A stretch of DNA of 64,000 bases. It comes from Roseospira visakhapatnamensis (GTDB taxonomy: Bacteria; Pseudomonadota; Alphaproteobacteria; Rhodospirillales; Rhodospirillaceae). The stretch covers positions 1 through 64,000 of the forward strand of contig NZ_JACIGK010000003.1 of the NCBI RefSeq assembly GCF_014197915.1, in the 5' to 3' direction. The notes beneath the pieces are model-generated. The model did no database searches and was not told the origin of the DNA. It worked only from the letters and a program-made list of their open reading frames with translations. Of the stretch, positions 34,834 through 42,941 are shown piece after piece. The stretch's first letter is position 1. Each line of letters begins with the position of its first letter. The translations under genes were made by a program, and so were the position numbers.

Positions 34834-35810
34834 GGTGCTCCTCCCTGTCCGATGGGCGTCGCGGTGGGAATCGGTGCGGCATCATCAAGGCCGCCGAAGC
34901 GTGCGTGGAACGCCGGGGCCGCGTCGGGCAGCGGGCCGTCTGCGGTCTCCAGGCGTGCCATCAGGTGGCGTTCGGCGGCGGCCTGGGTGGCGCGATAGAG
35001 CGTGCGGCACAACTGCCGCGCCGCCGCCCCCGGCCAGTCGTCCGGCAGCACCTCCGCCGGCAGCAGCGGGTCGCGGAGCAGCACGCGCCGATAATCGTGG
35101 ATCAGCAGGGTGCGGATCAGGAAGCCCTGGTCGGGCGCCGGATCGTCCAGGCGCCGCAGGGCCTGCCAGAGCGGGCGGAATCGGCCCAGGAAGGCGTGGT
35201 AGCCGGCGGCCAGGGTGTCCAGGTCCCAGCCGGCGCGCACCAGCGCGAGGCCGGCCGCCGGGCCGGTCAGCGGATGGTCGCGCGCCCGCATGACCACCAC
35301 CCGGTCGGCCAGGCCCTGACCGTCGAGGATCTGACGCAGGCCGTCCTCATCGCCCCGGGGATGGGCCAGCACGGTCGGCGCCAGCGTGCCGAAGCCCTGC
35401 CACAGCAACTCGCGGCGCAGGGCCTCGCGAGCCTCGGGCTCCAGCGGCAGGGCGCTTGTCAGCACCAGCAGCCAGTCGCCGTCCCAGGGCGGCGGGTCGG
35501 CGGCGTAGATGCGCCGGTGCGCGGCGTCGAACCGGCGCCGGCCCTCGGCGGTGACGCTGTAGTAGCTGCGCCGGCCCACCGGCGCGGCCGACAGCCAGCC
35601 GTCCCGCGCCAGACGGAACACCGCCGTGCGCACCATGCGCTCCGACAGGCCGAGCGGCGCCACCAGGCGGATCAGGCTGCCCAGCCACGTGCTGCCGCCG
35701 TGGGGGAGAATGCTGTCGCCGTAGATGGTGACGAGCAGGGACGTGGCGCGCACCGGCATCAATGCCGGTAGCGCGGCGACCAGGTCGTCCAGACGGCGGG
35801 TCCGGCTCAT
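34830..35810 (-). CDS. PaaX-family transcriptional regulator
   Basis: A 326-residue regulator of the PaaX family, which represses phenylacetate-type catabolic genes and is released by an aryl-CoA. The N-terminal winged helix (SLLVTIYGDSILPHGGSTWLGSLIRLVAPLGLSERMVRTAVFRLARDGWLSAAPVGRRSYYSVT) is diagnostic. WDGDWLLVLTSALP and the C-terminal FLIRTLLIHDYRRVLLRDPLLPAEVLPDDWPGAAARQLCRTLY also match PaaX. It is divergent from the di-iron oxygenase-like gene, and its stop overlaps the reductase start. Its real inducer here may differ from phenylacetyl-CoA. Confidence 0.92.
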   Translation of the reverse strand: MSRTRRLDDLVAALPALMPVRATSLLVTIYGDSILPHGGSTWLGSLIRLVAPLGLSERMVRTAVFRLARDGWLSAAPVGRRSYYSVTAEGRRRFDAAHRRIYAADPPPWDGDWLLVLTSALPLEPEAREALRRELLWQGFGTLAPTVLAHPRGDEDGLRQILDGQGLADRVVVMRARDHPLTGPAAGLALVRAGWDLDTLAAGYHAFLGRFRPLWQALRRLDDPAPDQGFLIRTLLIHDYRRVLLRDPLLPAEVLPDDWPGAAARQLCRTLYRATQAAAERHLMARLETADGPLPDAAPAFHARFGGLDDAAPIPTATPIGQGGAP

Positions 35811-36316
35811 CTCGCGGGGGTTCCGGGTCGCGGCCCAAGGCGGGGGGCTGGCGGGCCGTGAAGGGCCGTGTCCGCGCCGCGAGTCCGGTGTCCGGTGCGG
35901 GGATGTGGTACGGCCCGGGGATGCGACAGGCCGGTACCGGACCCGGTCATGGGGTGCCGCCGGTCGCGTTCCGACCGGCGCCAGTCGCCCGAAAGAAAGT
36001 TCGAGACCAGGGCGTTAGGCGACGTTCGCGTCGCGGTACCGAGAGTCGTCCGGGCCCGGAAACCGATTGACATAACTCAAATCGATACACTACCGTCATG
36101 AGAGCGTCAACGATCGTGTCAGGTTATCGTGGCGCCGGTCAGATCTCGTCGAGGGTGGGGGCGCGCCGCATCTCGGCCGTCCCCGGCGGTCGTGCGGCCT
36201 ACGGCCTACGGTCTGCGTCGACGACGGACGGGAATACCAGTCAACAGGGTGACGTGCCGAGGTCGAGCGGCCGGCGGGATGAGCCGGACGGCGGCGTCAC
36301 GTCAGGGAGGTCCGCC
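35811..36316 (+). other. Divergent control region between paaX-like and di-iron genes
   Basis: About 500 bp without a convincing gene. It must carry the promoters of both divergent genes. A good rightward -35 (TTGACA, 36067-36072) is listed separately. The stretch 36060-36120 is AT-richer than its surroundings. I could not identify a PaaX operator. Confidence 0.6.
36067..36096 (+). promoter_or_regulatory. Candidate promoter with overlapping FNR/FixK-like half-sites
   Basis: A consensus TTGACA (36067-36072) lies 18 bp upstream of TACCGT (36091-36096). The same DNA reads TTGAC-ATAA-CTCAA (36067-36080), close to the FNR/FixK consensus TTGAT/C-N4-A/GTCAA. It lies about 240 bp before the di-iron gene start. 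Both readings are tentative. Confidence 0.4.
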
Positions 36317-37150
36317 ATGCCCACGTGGAAAACCTACGACAAGGGTGACGCGCTGCCGGACGACTACAAGGCGTTGCTGCTCAATCTGATGTCCTTCCAG
36401 GCGGACTCGGAATATGCCGGCGGTCAGCGGGTGATGGAGAACATGCGCTTCGCGCCGCGTCCCGAAGAAGCCTATCGCCTGTCCAAGAAGGTGATGGAGG
36501 AGATGGGGCACGGCTACTATGTCTGGAACCTGATGCAGGACCTGGGCGTGGACGTGGACGCGCGCATCCAGGAACTGGTCACCAACCCCGACAACCCGGA
36601 CCCGGCCAAGGTCAACGTCATCAACGGGTTCCGCAAGGAGAACTGGTCCACCTGGTTCGAGGACTGGTACGACGTCGGCCTGTTTTCCACGGTGGTGACG
36701 CCGGCCGCCGTGGCCTTCCTGGGGCAGTATCGCGAGTGTTCGTACCTGCCCTGGGCGCGTGTCAACACGCGCATCCACAAGGAAGAGCATGGCCACCTGG
36801 CCTTCGGCGTCTGGGCCACCAAGCGCAACATCGCCTTCGGGGGCGAGGCGGCCCGCGAGATCTGCCAGTCGAAGGTCGAAAAGTTCCTGCGCGTCGGCCT
36901 GGGCTTCTATGGTCGTCCCAGCCGTGGCGGTCAACGATCCGCCATGTTCGACAAGTATTACGAATACGGCATCAAGACACGCACGCCAGAAGAATTGCAG
37001 GCCGAGTACCTGGACCTGCTGGAGGACCGCCTCAAGGAGGTGGGGCTGGCGTTGCCGCGCGACGTGGAACCCGATTACGACATGCGCGTGGGGTACGAGG
37101 CCGGCGACGCCCCCGTGGCGCCGACGTTCGCGGTCTCGACGGCGTCCTGA
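36317..37150 (+). CDS. PaaA/PaaC-like di-iron oxygenase-family protein
   Basis: A 277-residue ferritin-like protein of the phenylacetyl-CoA oxygenase (PaaA/PaaC) family. Two carboxylate/His metal sets are complete: Glu32 and ExxH at 62-65 (EMGH), Glu140 and ExxH at 157-160 (EHGH). It therefore probably binds two irons and activates oxygen. Canonical PaaA works with PaaB, C, D and E, none of which is present here. Only a 138-residue protein of unknown type follows, and an FprA-type reductase lies across the divergent promoter. I therefore do not name it paaA. The ATG at 36317 follows AGGGAGG. Confidence 0.85.
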   Translation: MPTWKTYDKGDALPDDYKALLLNLMSFQADSEYAGGQRVMENMRFAPRPEEAYRLSKKVMEEMGHGYYVWNLMQDLGVDVDARIQELVTNPDNPDPAKVNVINGFRKENWSTWFEDWYDVGLFSTVVTPAAVAFLGQYRECSYLPWARVNTRIHKEEHGHLAFGVWATKRNIAFGGEAAREICQSKVEKFLRVGLGFYGRPSRGGQRSAMFDKYYEYGIKTRTPEELQAEYLDLLEDRLKEVGLALPRDVEPDYDMRVGYEAGDAPVAPTFAVSTAS

Positions 37151-37179
37151 TTCCTGGACCGACGCGGGAGAGCCGATCC

Positions 37180-37596
37180 ATGAGCACCCTTCCGGAGTTG
37201 CCAAATCCGTTGTTCGCCAGCGGCCGGAGCGTGCTGGCGCGGTTCGGGTACCAGCACAGGGACGATCAGGAGGCCCGAGAGGACTGGGCGGTCATGTGGG
37301 ACCTGTTGCGGGGCGACTTCTCCGCGCCGGCCGGCGAGGCGGTCCCCGCGTTCCACGACCTGGACGAGCCGACGCGCGGGGCGGCGCGGGACTACATGGT
37401 GGCGCGGTTGATCGCCGATCGCAACCTGGAGCGCTGTGAACGGCTGCACGTGGACATCTTCGCCAACGGCGTCAACACCGATGCGGTGGAGCGCTACGCC
37501 ATCGCCCGTGATGCCTACGAGGACAGTGTCGAGGCGTTCGGGGCGGCGCGCCTCCGCCTTGCCACCCTGCTCGCGCGGGGCGACACCGTCGCCTGA
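37180..37596 (+). CDS. Hypothetical partner protein of the di-iron protein
   Basis: A 138-residue soluble, mostly helical protein with its ATG 29 bp after the di-iron gene and a CGGGAGAG ribosome site. It begins LPELPNPLFASGRSVLARFGYQHRDDQEAREDWAVMWDLLRGDF and continues with acidic helices (RDYMVARLIADRNLERCERLHVDIFANGVNTDAVERYAIARDAYEDSVEAFGAARLRLATLL). It has no metal motif I can point to and no signal peptide. I do not recognise the family. Its position suggests a small structural or regulatory subunit, like PaaB in the classic enzyme, but that is inference. Confidence 0.65.
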   Translation: MSTLPELPNPLFASGRSVLARFGYQHRDDQEAREDWAVMWDLLRGDFSAPAGEAVPAFHDLDEPTRGAARDYMVARLIADRNLERCERLHVDIFANGVNTDAVERYAIARDAYEDSVEAFGAARLRLATLLARGDTVA

Positions 37597-37780
37597 GGGC
37601 CCGCCGGCCCGGGTCCACCCGAGGGTAATCGCCTTTCGGAGTGTGCCGGGTCGAGGAAAATCGCCAGCTCGTTGATTCCGGATGTCCAGGCGGCATGCGG
37701 GGTTTTGTTGCGCCTGGCGACAGAGGGCTTTCACGATTTCATCGAAGTAGTTATGGTTCCTCGCGCGCTCTCGACGATGA

Positions 37781-37804
37781 AAACGGTTTCACTTGAAACC
37801 GTTT
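37781..37804. promoter_or_regulatory. Perfect 11-bp inverted repeat, operator candidate
   Basis: AAACGGTTTCA (37781-37791), two bases, then its exact reverse complement TGAAACCGTTT (37794-37804). It stands 224 bp before the binding-protein start in an AT-rich island. Symmetry and length fit a dimeric repressor of LacI or TetR type. The central GTTTC-N4-GAAAC core is reminiscent of sites used by acyl-CoA-responsive TetR regulators. The regulator is not identified. Confidence 0.6.
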
Positions 37805-37973
37805 GTGTCTAGGGTCGCGCGGCGTCGGTCGGGGGCCCACGCATCGCATGGTCATGGGGGCGTGCCCATGGGGCATGCGGCGGCGCGTATGGATGTCCAA
37901 GGACATGCGCGGCGACCACGGGCATCGGTCCGGAGGGGCGGTCACGGGACATGCCCGAACGACACGGACAAGA

Positions 37974-38017
37974 GCCGAAACGGGCAAAAGCCGAAACAGG
38001 CAAAAAATGAAACAGGG
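37974..38017 (+). repeat. 16-bp direct repeat in the importer leader
   Basis: GCCGAAACGGGCAAAA (37974-37989) and GCCGAAACAGGCAAAA (37990-38005) differ at one base. A degenerate third copy, AATGAAACAGGG (38006-38017), runs into the ribosome site. It lies directly upstream of the binding-protein start and could affect translation or arise by slippage. Confidence 0.65.
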
Positions 38018-38027
38018 AGGACCACCC

Positions 38028-39197
38028 ATGACACACTCGTTCAAGACGGGCCTGATGCTGGCCGGTCTGGCGCTCGGCGCCCTGGGCCTGGCGGATCCCA
38101 GCCCGGCACACGCCGAGGACGACCCCATTCGCGTCGGCTCGTTCCTGGCGGTGACCGGCCCGGCCTCCTTCCTCGGCGATCCCGAGTTGAAGACCCTGGA
38201 GATGTATATCGAGCGACTCAACGAGTCCGGTGGCCTGAACGGCCGCGCCGTGGACTTGGTGCACTACGACACCGCCGGCGACGCCAACAAGGCGCGGACC
38301 TTCGTCAAGCGGCTGCTGGAAGAGGACGAGGTCGACGTCATCCTCGGCGGCTCCACCACCGGCACCACCATGGCCGTGATTCCCCTGGTGGAGCGGGCGG
38401 AGGTGCCCTTCGTGTCCTTCGCGGGCGGCGTGTCGATCATTGACCCGGTCAAACCCTGGGTGTTCAAGACGCCCCACACCGACCGCATGGCCTGCGAGAA
38501 GATCTTCGAGGACATGCAGGGTCGCGACATCACCCGCGTGGCGCTGATCTCCGGCACCGGCGGTTTCGGCAAGTCCATGCGCGGCCAGTGCATGGACGTG
38601 GCCCCCACATTCGGGATCGAGATCGTGGCCGACGAGACCTATGGCCCGGGCGACACCGACATGGTCGCCCAGTTGACCAAGATCAAGAACACCGAGGGCG
38701 TCGAGGCGGTGGTCAACGCCGGCTTCGGACAGGGACCGGCCATCGTTACCAAGAACGTCGCCCAGTTGGGCTTCACCGTGCCGCTGTACCAGTCCCATGG
38801 CGTGGCCTCCAAGAAGTTCATCGAACTGGCCGGCGACGCCGCCGAAGGGGTGCGCCTGCCGGCCGCCGCCCTGCTGGTGGCCGAGAAGCTGCCCATGGAC
38901 GACCCGCAGCGCCCGGTCGTGGTGGGCTACAAGGCCACCTACGAGGCGGTGCATGGCGAGGGGTCCGTGTCCACGTTCGGCGGCCATGCGCTGGACGGCC
39001 TGATGCTGTACAAGGGCGCCGTCGAGGCCGCCGGCGGTATCGAGCCGGCCGCCGTCCGCGATGCCCTGGAGAACACCCGGGGCTACATGGGCACCGCCGG
39101 CGAGGTGACCATGAGCGCCGACGATCACCTGGGCCTGGGCCTCTCGGCCTTCCGCATGCTGGAAATCCGGGATGGCGACTGGGCGCTGGTGGAGTAA
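38028..39197 (+). CDS. Branched-chain amino-acid/aromatic-type ABC importer, binding protein
   Basis: A 389-residue type-1 periplasmic binding protein (LivK/HmgP-like). The signal peptide is about 1-29 (ending PAHA). The mature start IRVGSFLAVTGPASFLGDPELKTLEMYIERLNESGGLNGRAVDLVHYDTAGDANKARTFVKRLL is the standard Peripla_BP_6 opening. GGSTTGTTMAVIPLVERAEVPFVSFAG and the C-terminal FGGHALDGLMLYKGAVEAAGG also match. The ATG at 38028 follows CAGGGAGG. Members of this family near PaaX and oxygenase genes often bind aromatic or aliphatic acids, so the substrate need not be an amino acid. Confidence 0.92.
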   Translation: MTHSFKTGLMLAGLALGALGLADPSPAHAEDDPIRVGSFLAVTGPASFLGDPELKTLEMYIERLNESGGLNGRAVDLVHYDTAGDANKARTFVKRLLEEDEVDVILGGSTTGTTMAVIPLVERAEVPFVSFAGGVSIIDPVKPWVFKTPHTDRMACEKIFEDMQGRDITRVALISGTGGFGKSMRGQCMDVAPTFGIEIVADETYGPGDTDMVAQLTKIKNTEGVEAVVNAGFGQGPAIVTKNVAQLGFTVPLYQSHGVASKKFIELAGDAAEGVRLPAAALLVAEKLPMDDPQRPVVVGYKATYEAVHGEGSVSTFGGHALDGLMLYKGAVEAAGGIEPAAVRDALENTRGYMGTAGEVTMSADDHLGLGLSAFRMLEIRDGDWALVE

Positions 39198-39207
39198 AGA
39201 CACCGGT

Positions 39208-39277
39208 CGGGGCATGGGCGTCGTGTCGGCATGCCCCGGTCCGGACAGAGGAGGGCGACGCGCGTTCCTCTGTCCGG
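39208..39277 (+). promoter_or_regulatory. Two adjacent stem-loops between binding-protein and permease genes
   Basis: Hairpin 1: CGGGGCATG (39208-39216) with CATGCCCCG (39230-39238). Hairpin 2: CCGGACAGAGGA (39241-39252) with TCCTCTGTCCGG (39266-39277), a perfect 12-bp stem. Neither has a U-run. They start 11 bp after the binding-protein stop and 190 bp before the permease, as expected for mRNA-stabilising structures that raise receptor levels over permease. Confidence 0.65.
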
Positions 39278-39464
39278 GACGACCGGGCCTCGCCCGCGCC
39301 GTGATGTGTGGCGACGCGGGGTTTTCATCGGGGCGGCCCCGACGGCCGCGGTAACGCGGCGTGATCGCGCCGACCGGTCGGCTGGCGGCTCATGAGGGCC
39401 GTCCGCCGGCACGACAGTCCTCCGACCCCGGCGTCCGCCGGGTCCCTTCCGCTTCTTCCGTGCG

Positions 39465-40361
39465 ATGGATCGCTTCATGCCCCCCGCGTTCGTCGAGTTC
39501 CTTCAATTCCTTCTCTCCGGCATCACCAGCGGCGCCATTTATGCTCTCGTGGGTCTGGGATTTGCCCTCATCTACAACGCCAGCCACGTGATCAACTTCG
39601 CCCAGGGCGAGTTCGTCATGCTGGGCGGCATGCTGACCTGGGCATTGATGAGCGCCGGTCTCGATCTGCCGCTGGCCATCGGCGCGGCCGTGGCCCTCAC
39701 CGTCCTGGCGGGCCTGGCGCTGGAGAAGCTGGCCATAGAACCGGCCAGGGACGCGGATGTGGTGACGCTCATCATCATCACCATCGGCGCCGGTATCTTC
39801 CTGCGCGGCGTGGTCAGCGTGACGCTGGGCAAGGACTTCCATCCGCTGCCGTCGTTCTCCGGCGATGACCCGATCAGCGTCTTGGGCGCGACCATCATGC
39901 CCCAGAGCCTGTGGGTCCTGGGGGTGAGCGCGCTGGTGGTCATCGCCTTGCAGCTCTTCTTCCGCTACACGCTGCTCGGCAAGTCCATCCTGGCGACCAG
40001 CTACAATCGGGATGCGGCCCGGCTGATGGGCGTCAATGTGGGGTTCGTGCTGCTGCTCAGCTTCGGCCTGTCGGCGATGCTGGGGGCCATGGCCGGGATC
40101 CTGATCGCGCCGATCACCGCCACCAACTTCGAGGTGGGCATCATCCTCGGCCTGAAGGGCTTCGCCGCTGCCATCCTGGGCGGCCTGGGCAACGGGTTGG
40201 GGGCGATCGTCGGCGGCCTGCTGCTGGGGATCATCGAAAGCCTGGGAGCCGGCTACATCTCGTCGGACTATAAGGACGCCATGGCCTTCGTGGTCATCCT
40301 GGGCGTGCTGTTCTTCATGCCGAGCGGCCTGTTCGGCCGCCGCCGGACCGAGAGGGTGTAA
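39465..40361 (+). CDS. Branched-chain-type ABC importer permease (LivH family)
   Basis: First inner-membrane permease of the importer, 298 residues with about eight hydrophobic segments. Typical LivH features are FLQFLLSGITSGAIYALVGLGFALIYNASHVINFAQGEFVMLGGML at the N-terminus and GLSAMLGAMAGILIAPI with the conserved GFAAAILGGLGNGLGAIVGGLLLGIIESL loop near the C-terminus, the region that contacts the ATPase. An ATG four codons downstream is an alternative start. The livM-like gene follows after 11 bp. Confidence 0.94.
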   Translation: MDRFMPPAFVEFLQFLLSGITSGAIYALVGLGFALIYNASHVINFAQGEFVMLGGMLTWALMSAGLDLPLAIGAAVALTVLAGLALEKLAIEPARDADVVTLIIITIGAGIFLRGVVSVTLGKDFHPLPSFSGDDPISVLGATIMPQSLWVLGVSALVVIALQLFFRYTLLGKSILATSYNRDAARLMGVNVGFVLLLSFGLSAMLGAMAGILIAPITATNFEVGIILGLKGFAAAILGGLGNGLGAIVGGLLLGIIESLGAGYISSDYKDAMAFVVILGVLFFMPSGLFGRRRTERV

Positions 40362-40372
40362 GGCGCGCGACC

Positions 40373-41416
40373 ATGGCTCACAACGTCAGGCCCTCCGGCT
40401 ACAGCAAGTTCGCCAAGAAGCAGACCTACACGCGCCGCATGGGCACCAAGAAGAACCGGGCGCAGATGCTGCTGTCCGAGCGCGGCGGGGGCCTGTCCCT
40501 GCTGATTTTGGTCATCCTGGTGCTGCCCCTGTTCCTGGCCAACAACTACCATTACGACGTGGTCGTCAACATCGGCATCAACGCCATCGTGGTGGTCGGG
40601 CTCAACCTGTTGATCGGCCATGCCGGGCAGATCAGCCTGGGGCATGCCGGGTTCTTCGGCCTGGGCGCCTATGTCTCGGCGGTCCTGACGGCGCGCTATG
40701 GGGTGCATGGCCTGGTGGCCCTGCCCGTTGGCGCCCTCGGGGTCGGCATCCTGGCCTACGCGATCGCGCGGCCGGTGCTGCGGTTGTCCGGGCACTACCT
40801 GGCCATGGCGACACTGGGCGTGGGTCTGATCATCCACATCGTCATCAGTCGCGAGGCGTGGTTGACGGGTGGCCCGGACGGCATGTACGTGCCGCCCCTT
40901 GAGGTCATGGGGGTGGCGGTCTACGGGGGGCCGGTGTGGTACTGGATCGTGGCCGGCGCGCTGATCCTGGCGGTCTGGCTGTCGCTCAACGTGATCGACA
41001 GCCCCGTCGGGCGGGCGTTGCGCGGCCTTAACGGGTCCGAGGTGGCGGCCCAGGCGGCGGGCGTGGACACCACCCGCTACAAGGTGATGGTGTTCGTGCT
41101 GTCGGCGGTGATGGCCGCCGTCGCCGGGAGCCTGGCGGCGCACTTCTCGGAATTCGTTTCCCCGACCAAGGCGAGCTTCCTGCAATCCATCCTGTTCGTG
41201 ACCATGGTGGTGCTGGGGGGCATGGCCTCCACCTTCGGTGCGGTGCTCGGCGCGGTGATGCTGACGCTGTTGCCCCAGGTGCTGGCGGACTTCGCGGACT
41301 ATGAGCAGGTGATCCTGGGTCTCATCATGATGGCGGTGATGATCGCTTTGCCCAAGGGGCTGGTGCCCACGCTCACCGCGCTGGTCAAGCGATGGGTGCG
41401 GAGGGCCGGGTCATGA
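40373..41416 (+). CDS. Branched-chain-type ABC importer permease (LivM family)
   Basis: Second permease subunit, 347 residues. A basic 38-residue cytoplasmic N-terminus precedes the membrane part. LNLLIGHAGQISLGHAGFFGLGAYVSAVL, RLSGHYLAMATLGVGLIIHIVISREAWLTGGPDGM and VMAAVAGSLAAHFSEFVSPTKASFLQSILFVTMVVLGGMASTFGAVLGAV are the LivM hallmarks. The stop overlaps the next gene by 4 bp (ATGA). Confidence 0.94.
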   Translation: MAHNVRPSGYSKFAKKQTYTRRMGTKKNRAQMLLSERGGGLSLLILVILVLPLFLANNYHYDVVVNIGINAIVVVGLNLLIGHAGQISLGHAGFFGLGAYVSAVLTARYGVHGLVALPVGALGVGILAYAIARPVLRLSGHYLAMATLGVGLIIHIVISREAWLTGGPDGMYVPPLEVMGVAVYGGPVWYWIVAGALILAVWLSLNVIDSPVGRALRGLNGSEVAAQAAGVDTTRYKVMVFVLSAVMAAVAGSLAAHFSEFVSPTKASFLQSILFVTMVVLGGMASTFGAVLGAVMLTLLPQVLADFADYEQVILGLIMMAVMIALPKGLVPTLTALVKRWVRRAGS

Positions 41417-42174
41417 CGCTCTTGCGCGTGGAGGGTGTCAGCATCCAGTTCGGCGGCGTGCAGGCGATTCAGGACCTGGACTTCGTCATCAACCCCGGCA
41501 CCATCCACTCCATTATCGGACCGAACGGCGCCGGCAAGACGACGCTGCTCAACATGATCACGGGGATCTATGCGCCCAGCACCGGGGCCATCTATCTGGA
41601 TGACGTGCCGATCACCGGGCGTCGTCCCCACGATCTGGCGCGCCTGGGGCTGGCGCGGACCTTCCAGAACCTGCAGATCATGAGGACCATGACGGCATTG
41701 GACAACGTCATGGTCGGGCGCCACCTGCACCTGAACCGCAACCTGTTGTCCTGTCTACTGCGGCTGCCGTCGGTGACCCGGGGTGACCGCCAGGCCCGCA
41801 AGCGCTGCGTCGAGCTGATGGAGTCCGTCGGTCTGGGCGGCTACATCGACGCCGAGGCCGGGGCCATGCCCTACGGCGCGCTCAAGCGTCTGGAGATCGC
41901 CCGGGCGCTGGCCGCCGAACCCAAGCTGCTGCTGCTGGACGAGCCGGCCGCCGGCCTCAACGCCACCGAGACCAAGGAGATCGACGAGGTGATCGTCAAG
42001 GTCGCCCGCTCCGGCGTCACCGTGGTCCTGGTGGAACACGACATGAAGCTGGTGATGGGCATTTCCGACCATATCCTGGTGCTGGACTACGGCCGCAAGC
42101 TGGCGGAAGGGACGCCCGAGGCGGTGCGCGCCAACCCCGCCGTGGTCGCCGCCTATCTGGGCGCCGTGGGCTGA
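41413..42174 (+). CDS. Branched-chain-type ABC importer ATPase (LivG family)
   Basis: First of two cytoplasmic ATPases, 253 residues. Walker A is GPNGAGKTT, followed by FNMITG-like NMITGIYAPSTG. The family's LGLARTFQNLQIMRTMTALDNVMVG Q-loop, a signature degenerated to MPYGALKRLEIARAL, Walker B LLLLDEPAAGLN and switch VEHDMKLV are all present. The degenerate signature is normal for LivG. The ATG at 41413 overlaps the livM-like stop, favouring it over an upstream in-frame start at 41392. Confidence 0.94.
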   Translation: MTLLRVEGVSIQFGGVQAIQDLDFVINPGTIHSIIGPNGAGKTTLLNMITGIYAPSTGAIYLDDVPITGRRPHDLARLGLARTFQNLQIMRTMTALDNVMVGRHLHLNRNLLSCLLRLPSVTRGDRQARKRCVELMESVGLGGYIDAEAGAMPYGALKRLEIARALAAEPKLLLLDEPAAGLNATETKEIDEVIVKVARSGVTVVLVEHDMKLVMGISDHILVLDYGRKLAEGTPEAVRANPAVVAAYLGAVG

Positions 42175-42198
42175 GCCGAGGGGGTAGGGCAAAAGAAC

Positions 42199-42903
42199 AT
42201 GCTTCTGGAAATCGAGGGACTGTCCAGCCACTACGGCCGCATTCAGGCCCTGACCGACGTCTCCGTTTCGGTGGACGAGGGCGAACTGGTCGCCCTGGTG
42301 GGCGCCAACGGCGCGGGCAAGACGACGCTGTTGCGGTGCCTGTCCGGTCTTCAGCCGGTGTCCGGGGGGCGCGTCCTGTTCGATGGTCAGGACATCACCA
42401 GCGCCTCGCCGCAAAAGCGGGTGCGGCTGGGCATCAGTCAGGTTCCCGAGGGGCGGCAGGTGTTCGGGCCGCTGTCGGTGGAGGACAACCTGAGACTGGG
42501 TACCGTGCGGCGGCGCGGCAAGGACGTCTCGCGCGACCTGGACCGCATGTACACCCGCTTCCCCGTGCTGCGCGAGAAGCGCAAGCAGCCGGCCGGCACG
42601 CTGTCCGGCGGCCAGCAGCAGATGCTGGCTCTCTGCCGGGCCTTGATGTCGCAACCGCGCGTGCTGCTGCTGGACGAGCCGTCCATGGGGCTGGCGCCGC
42701 TGCTGACCGGAGAGATCTTCGATTCCATCGAGATCCTCAAGGAGCAGGGCACCACCATCTTCCTGGTGGAACAGAACGCCTTCGCCGCCCTGGGCATCGC
42801 CAGCCGGGGCTATGTGCTGGACACCGGGTCCGTGGTGCTGACCGACACGGGCGCGGACCTGCTGCGCAACGAGCGGGTCAAATCGGCCTATCTGGGGATT
42901 TGA
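42199..42903 (+). CDS. Branched-chain-type ABC importer ATPase (LivF family)
   Basis: Second ATPase, 234 residues, the usual LivF length. Walker A GANGAGKTT, the Q-loop LGISQVPEGRQVFGPLSVEDNLRLG, signature LSGGQQQMLAL, Walker B LLLDEPSMGLAP and switch VEQNAFAAL are complete. Together with the genes from 38028 this makes a complete importer: receptor, two permeases and two ATPases in the conserved order. Confidence 0.95.
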   Translation: MLLEIEGLSSHYGRIQALTDVSVSVDEGELVALVGANGAGKTTLLRCLSGLQPVSGGRVLFDGQDITSASPQKRVRLGISQVPEGRQVFGPLSVEDNLRLGTVRRRGKDVSRDLDRMYTRFPVLREKRKQPAGTLSGGQQQMLALCRALMSQPRVLLLDEPSMGLAPLLTGEIFDSIEILKEQGTTIFLVEQNAFAALGIASRGYVLDTGSVVLTDTGADLLRNERVKSAYLGI

Positions 42904-42941
42904 TCCTCACCGGCGGGGCGCCGCCAGGATGGGTGGCGGAC

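Larger units (their letters stand above)
37597..38027 (+). other. Control region of the branched-chain-type ABC importer
   Basis: About 430 bp without a convincing gene. It holds a perfect inverted repeat at 37781-37804 and a 16-bp direct repeat at 37974-38017, each listed separately. The AT-rich stretch around 37700-37810 is probably where the importer promoter lies. Confidence 0.6.

Noticed and set aside
36317-37150. Naming the di-iron protein paaA and calling the locus a phenylacetate operon
   Set aside because: None of paaB, C, D, E, K, G, Z, J or H is present; only a PaaX-family regulator and the family-level match support it.
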